DNA from: Sphingobacteriales bacterium
GTDB lineage: Bacteria; Bacteroidota; Bacteroidia; Sphingobacteriales; Sphingobacteriaceae
DNA length: 64,000 nucleotides
Direction of reading: 5' to 3'
NCBI GenBank assembly: GCA_028288165.1
Contig: JAQBOG010000039.1
Location: forward strand, 206,388 to 270,387
Made by a program: the position numbers and the translations under genes. Shown one piece after another: positions 16,863-26,564 of this stretch (the stretch's first letter is position 1; each line of letters opens with the position of its first letter). The notes below the pieces were generated by a model. That model searched no databases. It was not told the origin of the DNA and worked only from the letters and a program-made list of their open reading frames with translations.

Positions 16863-19328
16863 CTAATAATATAACGTATATGTTTTTCCCGGTTGAGTTG
16901 CAAAATCATAAAGAACAGTTTCTTTTAATTTTGGTGGATTGAGTTTAGCCTGATCTGAAACAATTGCCTGAGCAGTATTATCAACCTGAAAGTAAAAATT
17001 AGGATTACTACCCGTTGCAACCTTCAAGGCTGTGTTCTTCATTTTGATTGCATTTGGAACCCGGATTCTACAATTACCTCCAAGAGCAGATTTGATGATA
17101 ACCTTATTCAATTTTCCATCTTTCCAGGCCAGATCAACAATTTCAAATCCACCTTTGGCTCGTAATCCGCTGATATTTCCGTTCTTCCAGTCATCAGGTA
17201 AGGCTGGAAGTAAATGAATGGCTCCATCCTGGCTTTGCATTAACATTTCGGCAATTCCAGAAGTACATCCAAAATTACCATCAATTTGAAAAGGTGGATG
17301 TGCATCGAAGAGATTAGGATACGTGCCACCGCCACTATTTGCTCCTTTGTTTAATCCGGCAGGCGTTAGTTGATCTTTAATTAGTTTAAATGCATGATTT
17401 CCATCCTGTAAGCGAGCCCATAAATTTACTTTCCATCCCATAGACCATCCCGTAGAAATATCGCCTCTGGCAACAAGCGTATTTTGAGCAGCGCTAAATA
17501 ATTCGGGAGTGCGATAAGGCGATATTTGATTGCTTGGAAACAAGCCAAACAAATGCGAAACATGCCGATGCTGATCCGTAGGATTATCTACATCCTGCAA
17601 CCATTCCTGCAACTGGCTATATTTACCTACTTGCATTGGAGCTAAACGTTTGCGTGCCGCTACCAGTTGGGCAGCAAATTCTTTATCTGCACCAAGAACT
17701 TCGCTGGCGTGTATAACATTTGAAAATAATTCAAAAACCAGCTGATTATCCATGGTTGTTCCTGCCGAAGTGGATGCTCCATTATATGCTTTTGGGGCAT
17801 TCTCAGGAGACATAGAAGGTGAAATCACTAACCATTTATTTGTAGGCTCTTCTATTAAAATACTCAAGCAGAATTGTGCAGCGCCTTTTAGTGAAGGATA
17901 AACCGACTGCAAATATTTCTTGTCTCCACTATAAGTATATTTATCCCATACGTGCCTGCTGAGCCAAACACCACCCATGGGCCACATTCCATGATAAACA
18001 CCATCAACAGGACCGCTAATACGCCAAATATCTGTATTATGATGAGTTGCCCATCCCTCTGCACCGTACATTACCCTGGCTGTTTCCTTCCCGGTTTCAG
18101 ATAATTCTTTTACCATTTGCACCAAAGGCTCATGCATTTCGGTTAGGTTCGTTACCTCTGCAGGCCAGTAATTCATTTCTGTATTTATGTTGATCGTATA
18201 TTTACTATCCCATGGTGGACTCATTTTATCATTCCAAATACCTTGTAAATTGGCTGGTTGACCGCCTGGTTGAGAGGAAGAAATAAGCAGATAGCGCCCC
18301 AACTGAAAATAAAGTGTAACAAACTGAGGGTCATTGCCTTTTGAAAAATCTTTTAAACGTATATCTGTCGGATTTTTTATTGAATCTGTTGTTCCGAGAT
18401 TAAATTTTACACGGTTAAAATACTTTTGGTAGGCAGCAATATGGCTTGTTAATAATTGCGGATATGATTTGGTGAATGCTTTATTTAAATAATCCTTGGC
18501 GAGCTTGTTTTCATCAGCGCTTAAATTCTTATAATTTACAAAATTAGTAGCTACGGATATATAAATTGTTGCAGCATTGGCTTTAGAAATAGTGATGGCT
18601 TTATTTCCGACAGAAACACTTCCCCCTTCTGTTTTTATTTTGGCAATGGTTTTAAATTTCACCATTCCTTTTACTCCCTCGTGATCACTGGTAATTCCGG
18701 ATAAATCAATTTCATTTCCCTGTGCGGTAACCGTTGATGTGTGCTGGCTTAGCAAGTTTGCTGTAAAAGACAGACTAGCCCGTTTATTAGAAGTAAGGCG
18801 CACAATAATTACCTGATCTGGCGTTGAAACAAACACTTCTCTGGTAAATTTAACCCCATTAACTGTATATGATGTTTTTGCAATTGCTTTTTCTAAATCT
18901 AACTCACGATAATAATCCGAATAAGTTTCATGTCCAGGAAAAGAAAGATTAAAATCCCCTACCGGCTGAAATTTCATTCCATTATTCTTTATGGATTTGA
19001 TTTTTTGGCCAATTAATTTACTGGCTTCCAAATTCTTACCTTCAAAAATTAGTTTTCTAACCTCGGGCAAAGATTCCAGAAACTCTCCGCTATCATTTCT
19101 ACTAGGACCACCGCTCCAAACTGTTCCCTCATTTAATTTTATATATTCGTTAGCCGGATTTCCAAAAACCATAGCAGCCAACCGTCCATTTCCAACAGGT
19201 AGGGCAGCTTCCCATACTTTTTCTGCCGGCGCTCTATACCACAATTTCAAGTTTCCGCTTTGGGAGAAAGCATTGCAGCTGAGGGATATAAGTACCCAAA
19301 TTATTATTATTTTATTCCTGACAATCAT
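16863..19328 (-). CDS. GH95 alpha-L-fucosidase (or alpha-L-galactosidase)
   Basis: An 821-residue exported enzyme (signal peptide to NAFSQ) of canonical GH95 length and layout: N-terminal beta-sandwich with LPVGNGRLAAMVFG and NEGTVWSGGP, then (alpha/alpha)6 barrel and C-terminal beta domain. All catalytic residues known for the family are present: Asn380 and Asn382 (TININTEMNYWPAE), Glu509 (SPSMSPENAP) and Asp683 (QIDGNFG). GH95 inverts alpha-1,2-linked L-fucose or L-galactose, as in fucosylated xyloglucan or pectic side chains. It follows the GH2 gene by 68 bp, so the two probably act on the same oligosaccharide. Confidence 0.93.
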   Translation of the reverse strand: MIVRNKIIIIWVLISLSCNAFSQSGNLKLWYRAPAEKVWEAALPVGNGRLAAMVFGNPANEYIKLNEGTVWSGGPSRNDSGEFLESLPEVRKLIFEGKNLEASKLIGQKIKSIKNNGMKFQPVGDFNLSFPGHETYSDYYRELDLEKAIAKTSYTVNGVKFTREVFVSTPDQVIIVRLTSNKRASLSFTANLLSQHTSTVTAQGNEIDLSGITSDHEGVKGMVKFKTIAKIKTEGGSVSVGNKAITISKANAATIYISVATNFVNYKNLSADENKLAKDYLNKAFTKSYPQLLTSHIAAYQKYFNRVKFNLGTTDSIKNPTDIRLKDFSKGNDPQFVTLYFQLGRYLLISSSQPGGQPANLQGIWNDKMSPPWDSKYTININTEMNYWPAEVTNLTEMHEPLVQMVKELSETGKETARVMYGAEGWATHHNTDIWRISGPVDGVYHGMWPMGGVWLSRHVWDKYTYSGDKKYLQSVYPSLKGAAQFCLSILIEEPTNKWLVISPSMSPENAPKAYNGASTSAGTTMDNQLVFELFSNVIHASEVLGADKEFAAQLVAARKRLAPMQVGKYSQLQEWLQDVDNPTDQHRHVSHLFGLFPSNQISPYRTPELFSAAQNTLVARGDISTGWSMGWKVNLWARLQDGNHAFKLIKDQLTPAGLNKGANSGGGTYPNLFDAHPPFQIDGNFGCTSGIAEMLMQSQDGAIHLLPALPDDWKNGNISGLRAKGGFEIVDLAWKDGKLNKVIIKSALGGNCRIRVPNAIKMKNTALKVATGSNPNFYFQVDNTAQAIVSDQAKLNPPKLKETVLYDFATQPGKTYTLYY

Positions 19329-19396
19329 TTTAATATAAGTTTTGGTTGTATCTGTTTAATTGCTAAAATGCTATTTGATGTTTCTGAATCCTGATT

Positions 19397-22300
19397 TTAA
19401 GGCTTCTCTAATGCCGACCCTAATTCCGAAAGAAAAGTGGGTTGGCTACTTGTTAAATGCCCTGTAAACTGCCAGTTTCCGTCGCCTTGAATAACCTTGA
19501 TTAAAATATGGTTCCAGCCCTGATGTAATTTAAGAGCTTCGGCTATAATTTTCCCTCCATCGATAGGGCCAGTACGAATCTTTTGAACTAAAAGCTTACC
19601 GTTTAACCATACCTGAACAGCATCGTCAGCCGCAACTTCCAGATTTACAACCGGAATATTAGGTTCTATAAGAAGATCTTCCAGAGACCTGGGACTTGAA
19701 ATCCAAAAACTCATATAAGCAGCAGCATTCTGTTTAGGTCCTTCAAAATCTATTTTATTAAAATCGAAAATATTATTTTCACTCGAAATAACTTTCCAGG
19801 GTTTACCATTTACAGGTATATCTGTTTTTATCTTATCCCCCTCTGCTGGTTTTACCGTATTTAAATTTGCACCCTCTTCTATAGACTTTACAGGAAAGCT
19901 TCCAACCATCAACGCCTTAACAATATCTCCATTTTTTGATACTGGCTTTCCAGCATTTCCACTAGCTTCTAAAGGAATACCCATATTTGCCAGAATATCC
20001 CGAACCATTTTTTCTCCTTTAACTAATCTTGGTGCAGTAGGCAATGTGGTTACAAACAATTGCCCTTTCTCCATGATCTTCATGATCATTACCGCTCCTT
20101 CAGGTTTTGTTTCAAGTTCAGAACGGATAATCATTGCTGTTTTAGCATATTCGGGTTGTTTATTCCATTTAAGCCAGTCTGTATCGTTTGCTTTTAAAAG
20201 TATTTGACTTTGCTGTACTAATGGGCCACTTAACCCATTTTTTGTAATTTCTGCTGGTATTAATTCCGAGAAATATAAATCTGCAGGAGTAAGTCCAGAA
20301 ATCAGTGCATTACTAGTTACTGGAAGTAAAGAAGAGGCTGAACGCTTAGTGATCTCTAAGGAAGCAGGAAGTAGTTTATTTAAATCTGCAAGTTTTTCTA
20401 AGCTAACACCCCAAACCACAACCTTTCCTCCATTTTTAAGCACTTTAGCTATCATTGCATTTGATGAAACATCCGGAGGAACAATTCCATCTACAAATAA
20501 TAAGGCTGGAATAGCTTCAATATCCATCTTTTTCAAAGGAACTCCAATCCGCATAAGTTCTGAAGCAAGCGTACTTCCAGAACCAGCAATTACCTTTACA
20601 GAAGAAATTAGTTTTACATTATTTACTGCCTTGGCTACAGGTTCAGAATATACCCACTTTGTAGGAACCGGTGTTGCTGCAGACGCATCACGAATGGCGT
20701 CAAACAACGGCCAGGTGGCGTATAAAGGAAGTGAATTATCATAACCAGGATTAAGTGTTGTACAATACGGGCCTAAGCGCTCTGGTTGTACGCCAGGTCT
20801 ACCTTCCTGATATTGGGTGAAGTAAATACCATCCTCTAAAGCGGGAGGCGTGGTTAAATTTTTCTTACCCAATGGAAGTGGCTTTAAACCATACCACACC
20901 AAATTAAACACACTTTGATAACTTGCATTCTTTTCATGCTGGGCAATAAGAGATTTATAAGATGATGCCGCAACACCTTCCATTCTCCCCTGAAAAGATT
21001 CGTAAGATCGGGAACCATTAGATTCTGAAACCTGTTCTGGCGTACCGTAATACGCGTTGCCGGCTTCACCAACTCCCCATGGCTTACCACTATTTTCGCC
21101 TCTAGCCATGGCATCAAAACCGCCATAATGTACTAAGTACACAGGTAATTTACCCTCTCCGTCATCTTCACCATCGGCAGATATCCAAGGACGGGTTGTA
21201 TCCAATGATTTGCAAATATCAGCCCAAATTCCGTAGTAACTCACCAATTTATCTTTCATCCCGGGAGGATTACGCATCACTCCCCTTACTATAGGCATAA
21301 CTTCATTTGAAATACTCCAGCCAATTACGCTTGGATGATTCCGATCTCTCATGATTAATTCCTTCAAATGCACTTCTGAATCTTTCCAGTAAGCATCCGA
21401 ATTTAATTTTGGACCGCCATCACTTGCCCAGACAGCTGTTTCATCTAAAACAAATATTCCCATTTCATCTGCCACATCCAGATAAAATGAAGGATAAGGC
21501 TGGGCATGTAATCGAACAGCGTTCAAATTTGCATCTCTCATGGCTGTATACCAAGCCCAGGCATACCGACGGGTCATTTGCGGAATACCTAAAAAGTGCC
21601 ATGAATCTCCTTTCATTACCACAGCCTTTCCATTCAGATAAAATTTGCCGTCTTTTAAGGTGGTCTGCTTCCAGCCAAACCGTGTGTATTTACTGTCTAA
21701 TGTATTTTTACCTTGTTTAGCATTAATTATAAGCCCATAAAGATTGGGTTGTTGAGAAGACCATTCCTTTAATTCTCCGTTAATTGCAGCGCTTAATATA
21801 ATTTTGCTGGTATCATTTGCTGCAATTTTTACTTTAACCGCAGGAATTTTCAAAGCTGCCTCTTTTTCGGTTTCTGAACCCGGAAGAGGAAGCCCTTTTG
21901 CATCTTTTCTGAGGATCCATTTAAATGCTCCTGCATCCAAATTTAAAGTAACCGGCTTGTTGCTATTATTAATTAAGGTAACTTCTACCTCTAGTTTTTT
22001 CTGATCAACAAGTGGTTTGATATATACATTTTCAACTCTTACAACCGGTAAGGCAACTACATATACATCTTGCCAAATTCCCACAACATGTTGCCCCCAA
22101 AAAGATCCTGCCTGATATGTACGTCTTCCAAAATCGCTTCTTTCATCAAATAAAGAAGGTTTTCTAACTCCAATTAATAATTCATTCTCTTTATTGTATT
22201 GTACAGCGTCTGTAATATCAATATCAAAAGGCATAAAAATACCGAAATGCTTTCCTACCGGTTTTCCGTTCAATATAAATTCTGCATCCCCAGCAAGGGC

Positions 22301-22744
22301 TTCAAAATGAATTTTTATACGCTTGCCATTAAAACTTTGTGGAACGGTAAACTTTTTCCGCAACCATCCCATTTTAATGGTTTCCCAATCTTTTGGATAA
22401 CTGGGAAATGTACGAAAATCACCCCCCTGACCGCTTCTGTCGGCAAAGCCGTTTACGTTCCAGGGAGATGGAATACGGATTGGAGTTTTAGACCATTTAT
22501 TTGCATCCACCCGGGGCAGGATGGGGGTAGGCTCATATCCTTCTTTAAAAGATGCTGGAAGTTGTATTGGCTGAAACTCCCAACTCCCATTAAGGCTAAT
22601 ATCTTCCCGGTAAGGTTTTTCTGATTCTTTTGTCCAGTTATCTGAAGGCGCAAATACATCAGTATATTTTATAGAACTTTGTGCAGAAGATTTAAATGTA
22701 TAGAGTATTAAAATGAACGTAATGCAATGCTTAATAAGTTTCAT
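19397..22744 (-). CDS. Large exported GH2 glycosidase (beta-galactosidase/glucuronidase-like)
   Basis: A 1115-residue protein with a signal peptide to FKSSAQ. Domains in order: sugar-binding jelly roll (about 50-235), immunoglobulin-like domain (about 240-360), TIM barrel (about 365-640). Acid/base Glu481 sits in GWSISNEVMP and the nucleophile is probably Glu560 in PWGVGEAGN. The remaining 470 residues are unusual: a Rossmann- or glutaminase-like stretch with VLKNGGKVVVWGVS (about 760-800) and a C-terminal beta-sandwich with DDAVQVWLNGKLL and GWNHILIKV. Substrate is uncertain. Upstream lie two repeats rather than a recognisable operator, so its promoter is unclear. Confidence 0.88.
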   Translation of the reverse strand: MKLIKHCITFILILYTFKSSAQSSIKYTDVFAPSDNWTKESEKPYREDISLNGSWEFQPIQLPASFKEGYEPTPILPRVDANKWSKTPIRIPSPWNVNGFADRSGQGGDFRTFPSYPKDWETIKMGWLRKKFTVPQSFNGKRIKIHFEALAGDAEFILNGKPVGKHFGIFMPFDIDITDAVQYNKENELLIGVRKPSLFDERSDFGRRTYQAGSFWGQHVVGIWQDVYVVALPVVRVENVYIKPLVDQKKLEVEVTLINNSNKPVTLNLDAGAFKWILRKDAKGLPLPGSETEKEAALKIPAVKVKIAANDTSKIILSAAINGELKEWSSQQPNLYGLIINAKQGKNTLDSKYTRFGWKQTTLKDGKFYLNGKAVVMKGDSWHFLGIPQMTRRYAWAWYTAMRDANLNAVRLHAQPYPSFYLDVADEMGIFVLDETAVWASDGGPKLNSDAYWKDSEVHLKELIMRDRNHPSVIGWSISNEVMPIVRGVMRNPPGMKDKLVSYYGIWADICKSLDTTRPWISADGEDDGEGKLPVYLVHYGGFDAMARGENSGKPWGVGEAGNAYYGTPEQVSESNGSRSYESFQGRMEGVAASSYKSLIAQHEKNASYQSVFNLVWYGLKPLPLGKKNLTTPPALEDGIYFTQYQEGRPGVQPERLGPYCTTLNPGYDNSLPLYATWPLFDAIRDASAATPVPTKWVYSEPVAKAVNNVKLISSVKVIAGSGSTLASELMRIGVPLKKMDIEAIPALLFVDGIVPPDVSSNAMIAKVLKNGGKVVVWGVSLEKLADLNKLLPASLEITKRSASSLLPVTSNALISGLTPADLYFSELIPAEITKNGLSGPLVQQSQILLKANDTDWLKWNKQPEYAKTAMIIRSELETKPEGAVMIMKIMEKGQLFVTTLPTAPRLVKGEKMVRDILANMGIPLEASGNAGKPVSKNGDIVKALMVGSFPVKSIEEGANLNTVKPAEGDKIKTDIPVNGKPWKVISSENNIFDFNKIDFEGPKQNAAAYMSFWISSPRSLEDLLIEPNIPVVNLEVAADDAVQVWLNGKLLVQKIRTGPIDGGKIIAEALKLHQGWNHILIKVIQGDGNWQFTGHLTSSQPTFLSELGSALEKP

Positions 22745-22792
22745 GCTTTTGGTAAATAAAAAGAAATAATGATATCCATTAAAATGAATTTA

Positions 22793-22933
22793 AAAATGTT
22801 TGGAAAAGCAGGTTTCTGTGTTTCATCGGTTGCATCAGTCCCGCCATTCATTCCAAAATCCTCGTCTTCCCTTCCCTCTAAATCCACCGCACACTCCGGG
22901 TTTTTCCATTTCTGTCGGGTTTAGAATGGTAGG
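22793..22933 (+). repeat. Dispersed repeat family B, copy 1 (left half of a composite element)
   Basis: Shared blocks are TTCATCGGTTGCATCAGTCC, CCGCCATTCATT, a variable middle, then CCATTTCTGTCGGGTTTAGA. Other copies are at 40264-40390, 51597-51724 and inverted at 44096-44240. Together with family A at 23041-23120 it forms a composite of about 330 bp. Short frames inside are repeat artefacts. Confidence 0.65.
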
Positions 22934-23040
22934 CTTGGATCGCTGATTAACGGAGCATACTGATTCCAATTGTTTTATCTGCTTCATCCGCGTTTCATGT
23001 TCGGAAATAATTTCCCACTTTAGGAAGCTAGAGGATTTTT

Positions 23041-23120
23041 GCGTTAGGGATTGTAGTGAAAATCCTTTTTGCCCTATCAGCAAAAAGATTGTAACGGAAA
23101 GCCCGCCCGAACGCCCAAAA
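23041..23120 (+). repeat. Hairpin repeat family A, right half of the composite
   Basis: GCGTTAGGGATTGTAGTG opens it and CCCGCCCGAACGCCC closes it, with complementary arms around AATCCTTTTTGC and GCAAAAAGATT. It lies between the end of the lipoprotein gene (23298) and the GH2 gene. The bases from 23121 to 23297 show nothing else I can support. Confidence 0.65.
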
Positions 23121-23297
23121 GCCAATTATTAGTTTTGTAATTTTAATGATTAACAATTAAAAGAACAGATACTCAAACCATACTAACAAATATAGAGGGT
23201 GATCAAAAGTGATCAACCTCTATAAAGAAATTATAAGTACAAACTATCAATGAGATTAAAGGCAACCACAGGGAACCTCATTTCCTAAATAGATCAA

Positions 23298-24761
23298 TTA
23301 GTTTTCCTGAAATTTAATACTGCCATACAGCACTCCGTTTCCAGCTGTTGGTAAACTAACAGGAAAAGTACCGATTACGCTTGGAGTTACTTTTATTAAT
23401 CCGCGTCTTCCATCTTCCATAACAAATCCATACACTTGATTGTAACCTATAGGGCCGGCAATTGTTCTTCCTCCTGCCTGAATGCCATTAAGTAATACAT
23501 CAAACTCATTATCGTGAGTTAACTGGTCGAAATAGGTGGAAGTAACCCGGGTTTGATTGGCGTCTGTTGTAATATTATCCAGCCTTTTAAAATAAACTTT
23601 TTTAAGTGTTTGTCCAACAGGCAGTGAACTAGTCATTTGCCGTATAACAGACGCTAAAAGATCGTTTTTTTCATCCCTTATTTGGGTGCCACTCAGGGTT
23701 CCGGTAACATTAGCAATTTTTCCTGTTTTGCTTCCCATATTTGGATTTTTTGCTGACCAAATTAAGTTTGCAGCACTACTTGTTAAAGTATATCCCGCGG
23801 CAGAATAAGCACCCGCATTGGCTGTAACAAAATTAGTAGCAGTTTGTGTAGTGCTTGTAACATAGGTAGCAGTTTTTGTGACACCATCTACCGTAATATT
23901 TGCAGTTCCACTTGAACCAACTAAAGCGATGGTTGTTACTGTAGAGCCAGCATAAGTAGAAGTAAGCATGGTTGTATCACTTGGAGAAACAAGGTAAAAC
24001 TCTCCATTAGTTAATACCAGTGGACTTATACCAGCAGACTTGGCTCTATATCCCACAAAATCAATATTAGGGATATTCATTAAAGCATCACTGCTATAAG
24101 TAATATCTGTGCGATTTGCTAAAGAATAGAAAGGACCTTTTTTATAAGGACCATTCCCTGTACCTGGAGTACGTGTACCACTCATATTATCAAGATTATC
24201 CTGGCTACCAATTCCTGCAATTGGGATAAGGCTATTACCCGGCATATCAATAACTAATAGGCGCTTGCCACTCGTACTTCCTTGTTTTATAACATTAAAT
24301 GTATGCGTAGTTGTACCCACGTAGTTATTTTCATTTTGAAAGGTAAATGTTACTGTAGCAGCCGCACCAATAGGCACCAGCGGGGCTATGTGATAAGAAT
24401 AATAAATCACAACATCCTTAACATTCTGTGTGAAATTACCTAAGGAATCTATAGCATTTTCCGGCTCTGTTTTTAAGATCCTTGACTCGTTGGAAAAAAT
24501 ATCCGAGGTAGTTTTTACACGGAATTTTGTTAAAGGCAGCCCCGAAGCTACTGTCAGTTTATATACCACATCACTCCCTTGTTCATAGTCTTTTTGAGGT
24601 CCTGTTGTAATTTCCTCAGCTCCAACTGTAAATGTATCTTCCTCAACATACTGTGTGATAATAGGCTGTGACACATCAGGAACATTTCCAATTTTTTCGC
24701 AGGCAAAGAAAAAAGGAATTATTAATAAGAGAATCATCCGATTCAATTGTTGCTTTATCAT
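23298..24761 (-). CDS. Surface lipoprotein of unknown family, in the SusE/F position
   Basis: A 487-residue protein with a lipoprotein signal ending at Cys21 (IPFFFACEK). The mature chain is Thr/Ser/Asn-rich and beta-predicted, with repeated short strands (GTANITVDGVTKTATYV and similar). I do not recognise a named domain. As the last gene of the SusC-SusD unit it has the place usually held by a surface glycan-binding protein; that role is inference. It starts 48 bp after the stop of SusD. Confidence 0.7.
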   Translation of the reverse strand: MIKQQLNRMILLLIIPFFFACEKIGNVPDVSQPIITQYVEEDTFTVGAEEITTGPQKDYEQGSDVVYKLTVASGLPLTKFRVKTTSDIFSNESRILKTEPENAIDSLGNFTQNVKDVVIYYSYHIAPLVPIGAAATVTFTFQNENNYVGTTTHTFNVIKQGSTSGKRLLVIDMPGNSLIPIAGIGSQDNLDNMSGTRTPGTGNGPYKKGPFYSLANRTDITYSSDALMNIPNIDFVGYRAKSAGISPLVLTNGEFYLVSPSDTTMLTSTYAGSTVTTIALVGSSGTANITVDGVTKTATYVTSTTQTATNFVTANAGAYSAAGYTLTSSAANLIWSAKNPNMGSKTGKIANVTGTLSGTQIRDEKNDLLASVIRQMTSSLPVGQTLKKVYFKRLDNITTDANQTRVTSTYFDQLTHDNEFDVLLNGIQAGGRTIAGPIGYNQVYGFVMEDGRRGLIKVTPSVIGTFPVSLPTAGNGVLYGSIKFQEN

Positions 24762-24809
24762 AAATATCGTTTTAATTTATCTTCTTAATGCCAACTATCT
24801 TTTAATATA

Positions 24810-26522
24810 TTATGGTTGTTGTAATAGTTTATTAGCTATAACATTCCGTTGATAATAAGGAAAATACCAATGTTTTTCATCCATAAGATAGGCTCTGATT
24901 GCAGCTTGCTTACCAGCCGGATATTTTTTAGCGACTATATCTGCCAAAATTGAAGGATCATTCCATTTTTTAGCCATCCGTACCAGATCAAACCAACGGA
25001 TACCTTCGAATGCACCTTCTAATGCTTTCTCCTCCAGGATCATCATATCTACCTGCTTTTTAATATCTCCACCACCTACTTTCAATTCAAAAGGCATTAC
25101 TCTTGCCCGATAGCGGGTACCTCTATAGCCGGAGTTAGTTACTCCCCCATTAAGCATAGCTAAAGCCTGGTTAGAGAAACCTAGTGTATTATAGATTTCA
25201 CACATCAGTAAATACATTGGTCCGTCACGATAAACGATAAACATGGCATCATTTTTACTATTGTTATCGTTCTGAAGAGAATTCTTAATAACACCTCTTT
25301 CTTTCATAAGGTATTTGAATATCAGAGTATCTTTACCAACTGGCTGATAAGAAACCCCTGGCCCTCTAATATAATCCCCTTTTCCACCAACCATCGGATT
25401 ACCATTTGATAGTAATACAGGCTGGGTAGCTTCAGTACTGCCATCAGTCATTGCCGGATTAACAAAATAGCCTAAAGAGGTATTTTGATACTTGAGCAGC
25501 ATATTGTCAGTTTCATTCCACTTTTTAAGAGCTACAGAGCTTGGTTTAAAGGCGAAACTACCGCCCTCCCGTATCGAATTACTTGTCCACCGTTGCAAAT
25601 TATTTGTTTGCCCACGACTGCCATCAAAGTCAATATATAAGGCACGTCCGTCATTGGCTTCACCAGTAGACATAGATCGAAATACCTGCCAATAGTTAGA
25701 ATAATCATAGGTTGTTATTCCAAAAACACCAACGTTTCCATTGCTAGCATTTCCAAAAGGAACAAGGCCACCCAAAATATCTTTGGCTTTACTATAATTA
25801 CCCCTATACACATAAATCTCTCCAAGTAAACACTGTGCTGCGAAGCTGTTAAACTGTCCTCTTAAAATACGTATCTCGCTTCCGGCAATATTTAAACCGG
25901 CCCCTGGATTACTTACAGGGTTAGCGAGCAACATAATAGAATAATACTTAAGAGCATCCTTTTCTATATTTTCAAGAATAATATCTGCTTGTACCGGTGG
26001 ATTATCAGTAAGCTGATCAACAGTAGTAACCGTGTGCTCAATATAGGGTACATCTCCCCAAATTTTAACCAATTGCAGATATGTCCATGCTCTAATGTAT
26101 GCAACCTCAGCAATATTATAGTTGTAACGTTCGGCTGTATAATTAATCGGATCAACCCTGCTAAGTTTTTCTAAACCGCTTATAGTGTTATTGCAAGCCA
26201 CTATCAACTTATAAAAATTGGTATAATCAGTGTATGGATTCTGGGATGTGATTCTATTCTGAGCTATTTCAGAAAGATATCCATCTGCACCCCTTGCTTC
26301 CACTACCAGATCTGACTGAACTTCGCCAGCCAGGAAGATTTGATCAACCAGGGGCTGCATTAAAGAATAAAGGCCATAAATTGCAGAGACCGCATCATCT
26401 GCATTTTTAAAATTTTCTTCTGCCGGAATATAACCTTGCGGTTCTACGGTGAAATATTTTTTGCAGGAAAAAGACACTATTAGTGTAATACCTGCCAGAA
26501 TATATATAAATGTTTTTTTCAT
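24810..26522 (-). CDS. susD: SusD/RagB family outer-membrane lipoprotein
   Basis: A 570-residue protein, lipobox Cys20 (SFSCKKYFTVEPQG). SusD marks are the N-terminal TPR-rich start (NADDAVSAIYGLYSLMQ), the conserved block AEVAYIRAWTYLQLVKIWGDVPYI, and near the end EGIRWFDLVRMAK before WYFPYYQ. It caps the SusC transporter encoded just upstream and binds the glycan at the surface. The gene follows SusC by 42 bp. Confidence 0.95.
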   Translation of the reverse strand: MKKTFIYILAGITLIVSFSCKKYFTVEPQGYIPAEENFKNADDAVSAIYGLYSLMQPLVDQIFLAGEVQSDLVVEARGADGYLSEIAQNRITSQNPYTDYTNFYKLIVACNNTISGLEKLSRVDPINYTAERYNYNIAEVAYIRAWTYLQLVKIWGDVPYIEHTVTTVDQLTDNPPVQADIILENIEKDALKYYSIMLLANPVSNPGAGLNIAGSEIRILRGQFNSFAAQCLLGEIYVYRGNYSKAKDILGGLVPFGNASNGNVGVFGITTYDYSNYWQVFRSMSTGEANDGRALYIDFDGSRGQTNNLQRWTSNSIREGGSFAFKPSSVALKKWNETDNMLLKYQNTSLGYFVNPAMTDGSTEATQPVLLSNGNPMVGGKGDYIRGPGVSYQPVGKDTLIFKYLMKERGVIKNSLQNDNNSKNDAMFIVYRDGPMYLLMCEIYNTLGFSNQALAMLNGGVTNSGYRGTRYRARVMPFELKVGGGDIKKQVDMMILEEKALEGAFEGIRWFDLVRMAKKWNDPSILADIVAKKYPAGKQAAIRAYLMDEKHWYFPYYQRNVIANKLLQQP

Positions 26523-26564
26523 TTCTTTTGAATAATTGTTCCCTACAGTGATACTAGCTCAACA

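Noticed and set aside
22835..23125. 96-codon frame on the minus strand
   Set aside because: It lies entirely within the composite B-A repeat; similar frames appear in the other copies, and the protein is not coding-like.
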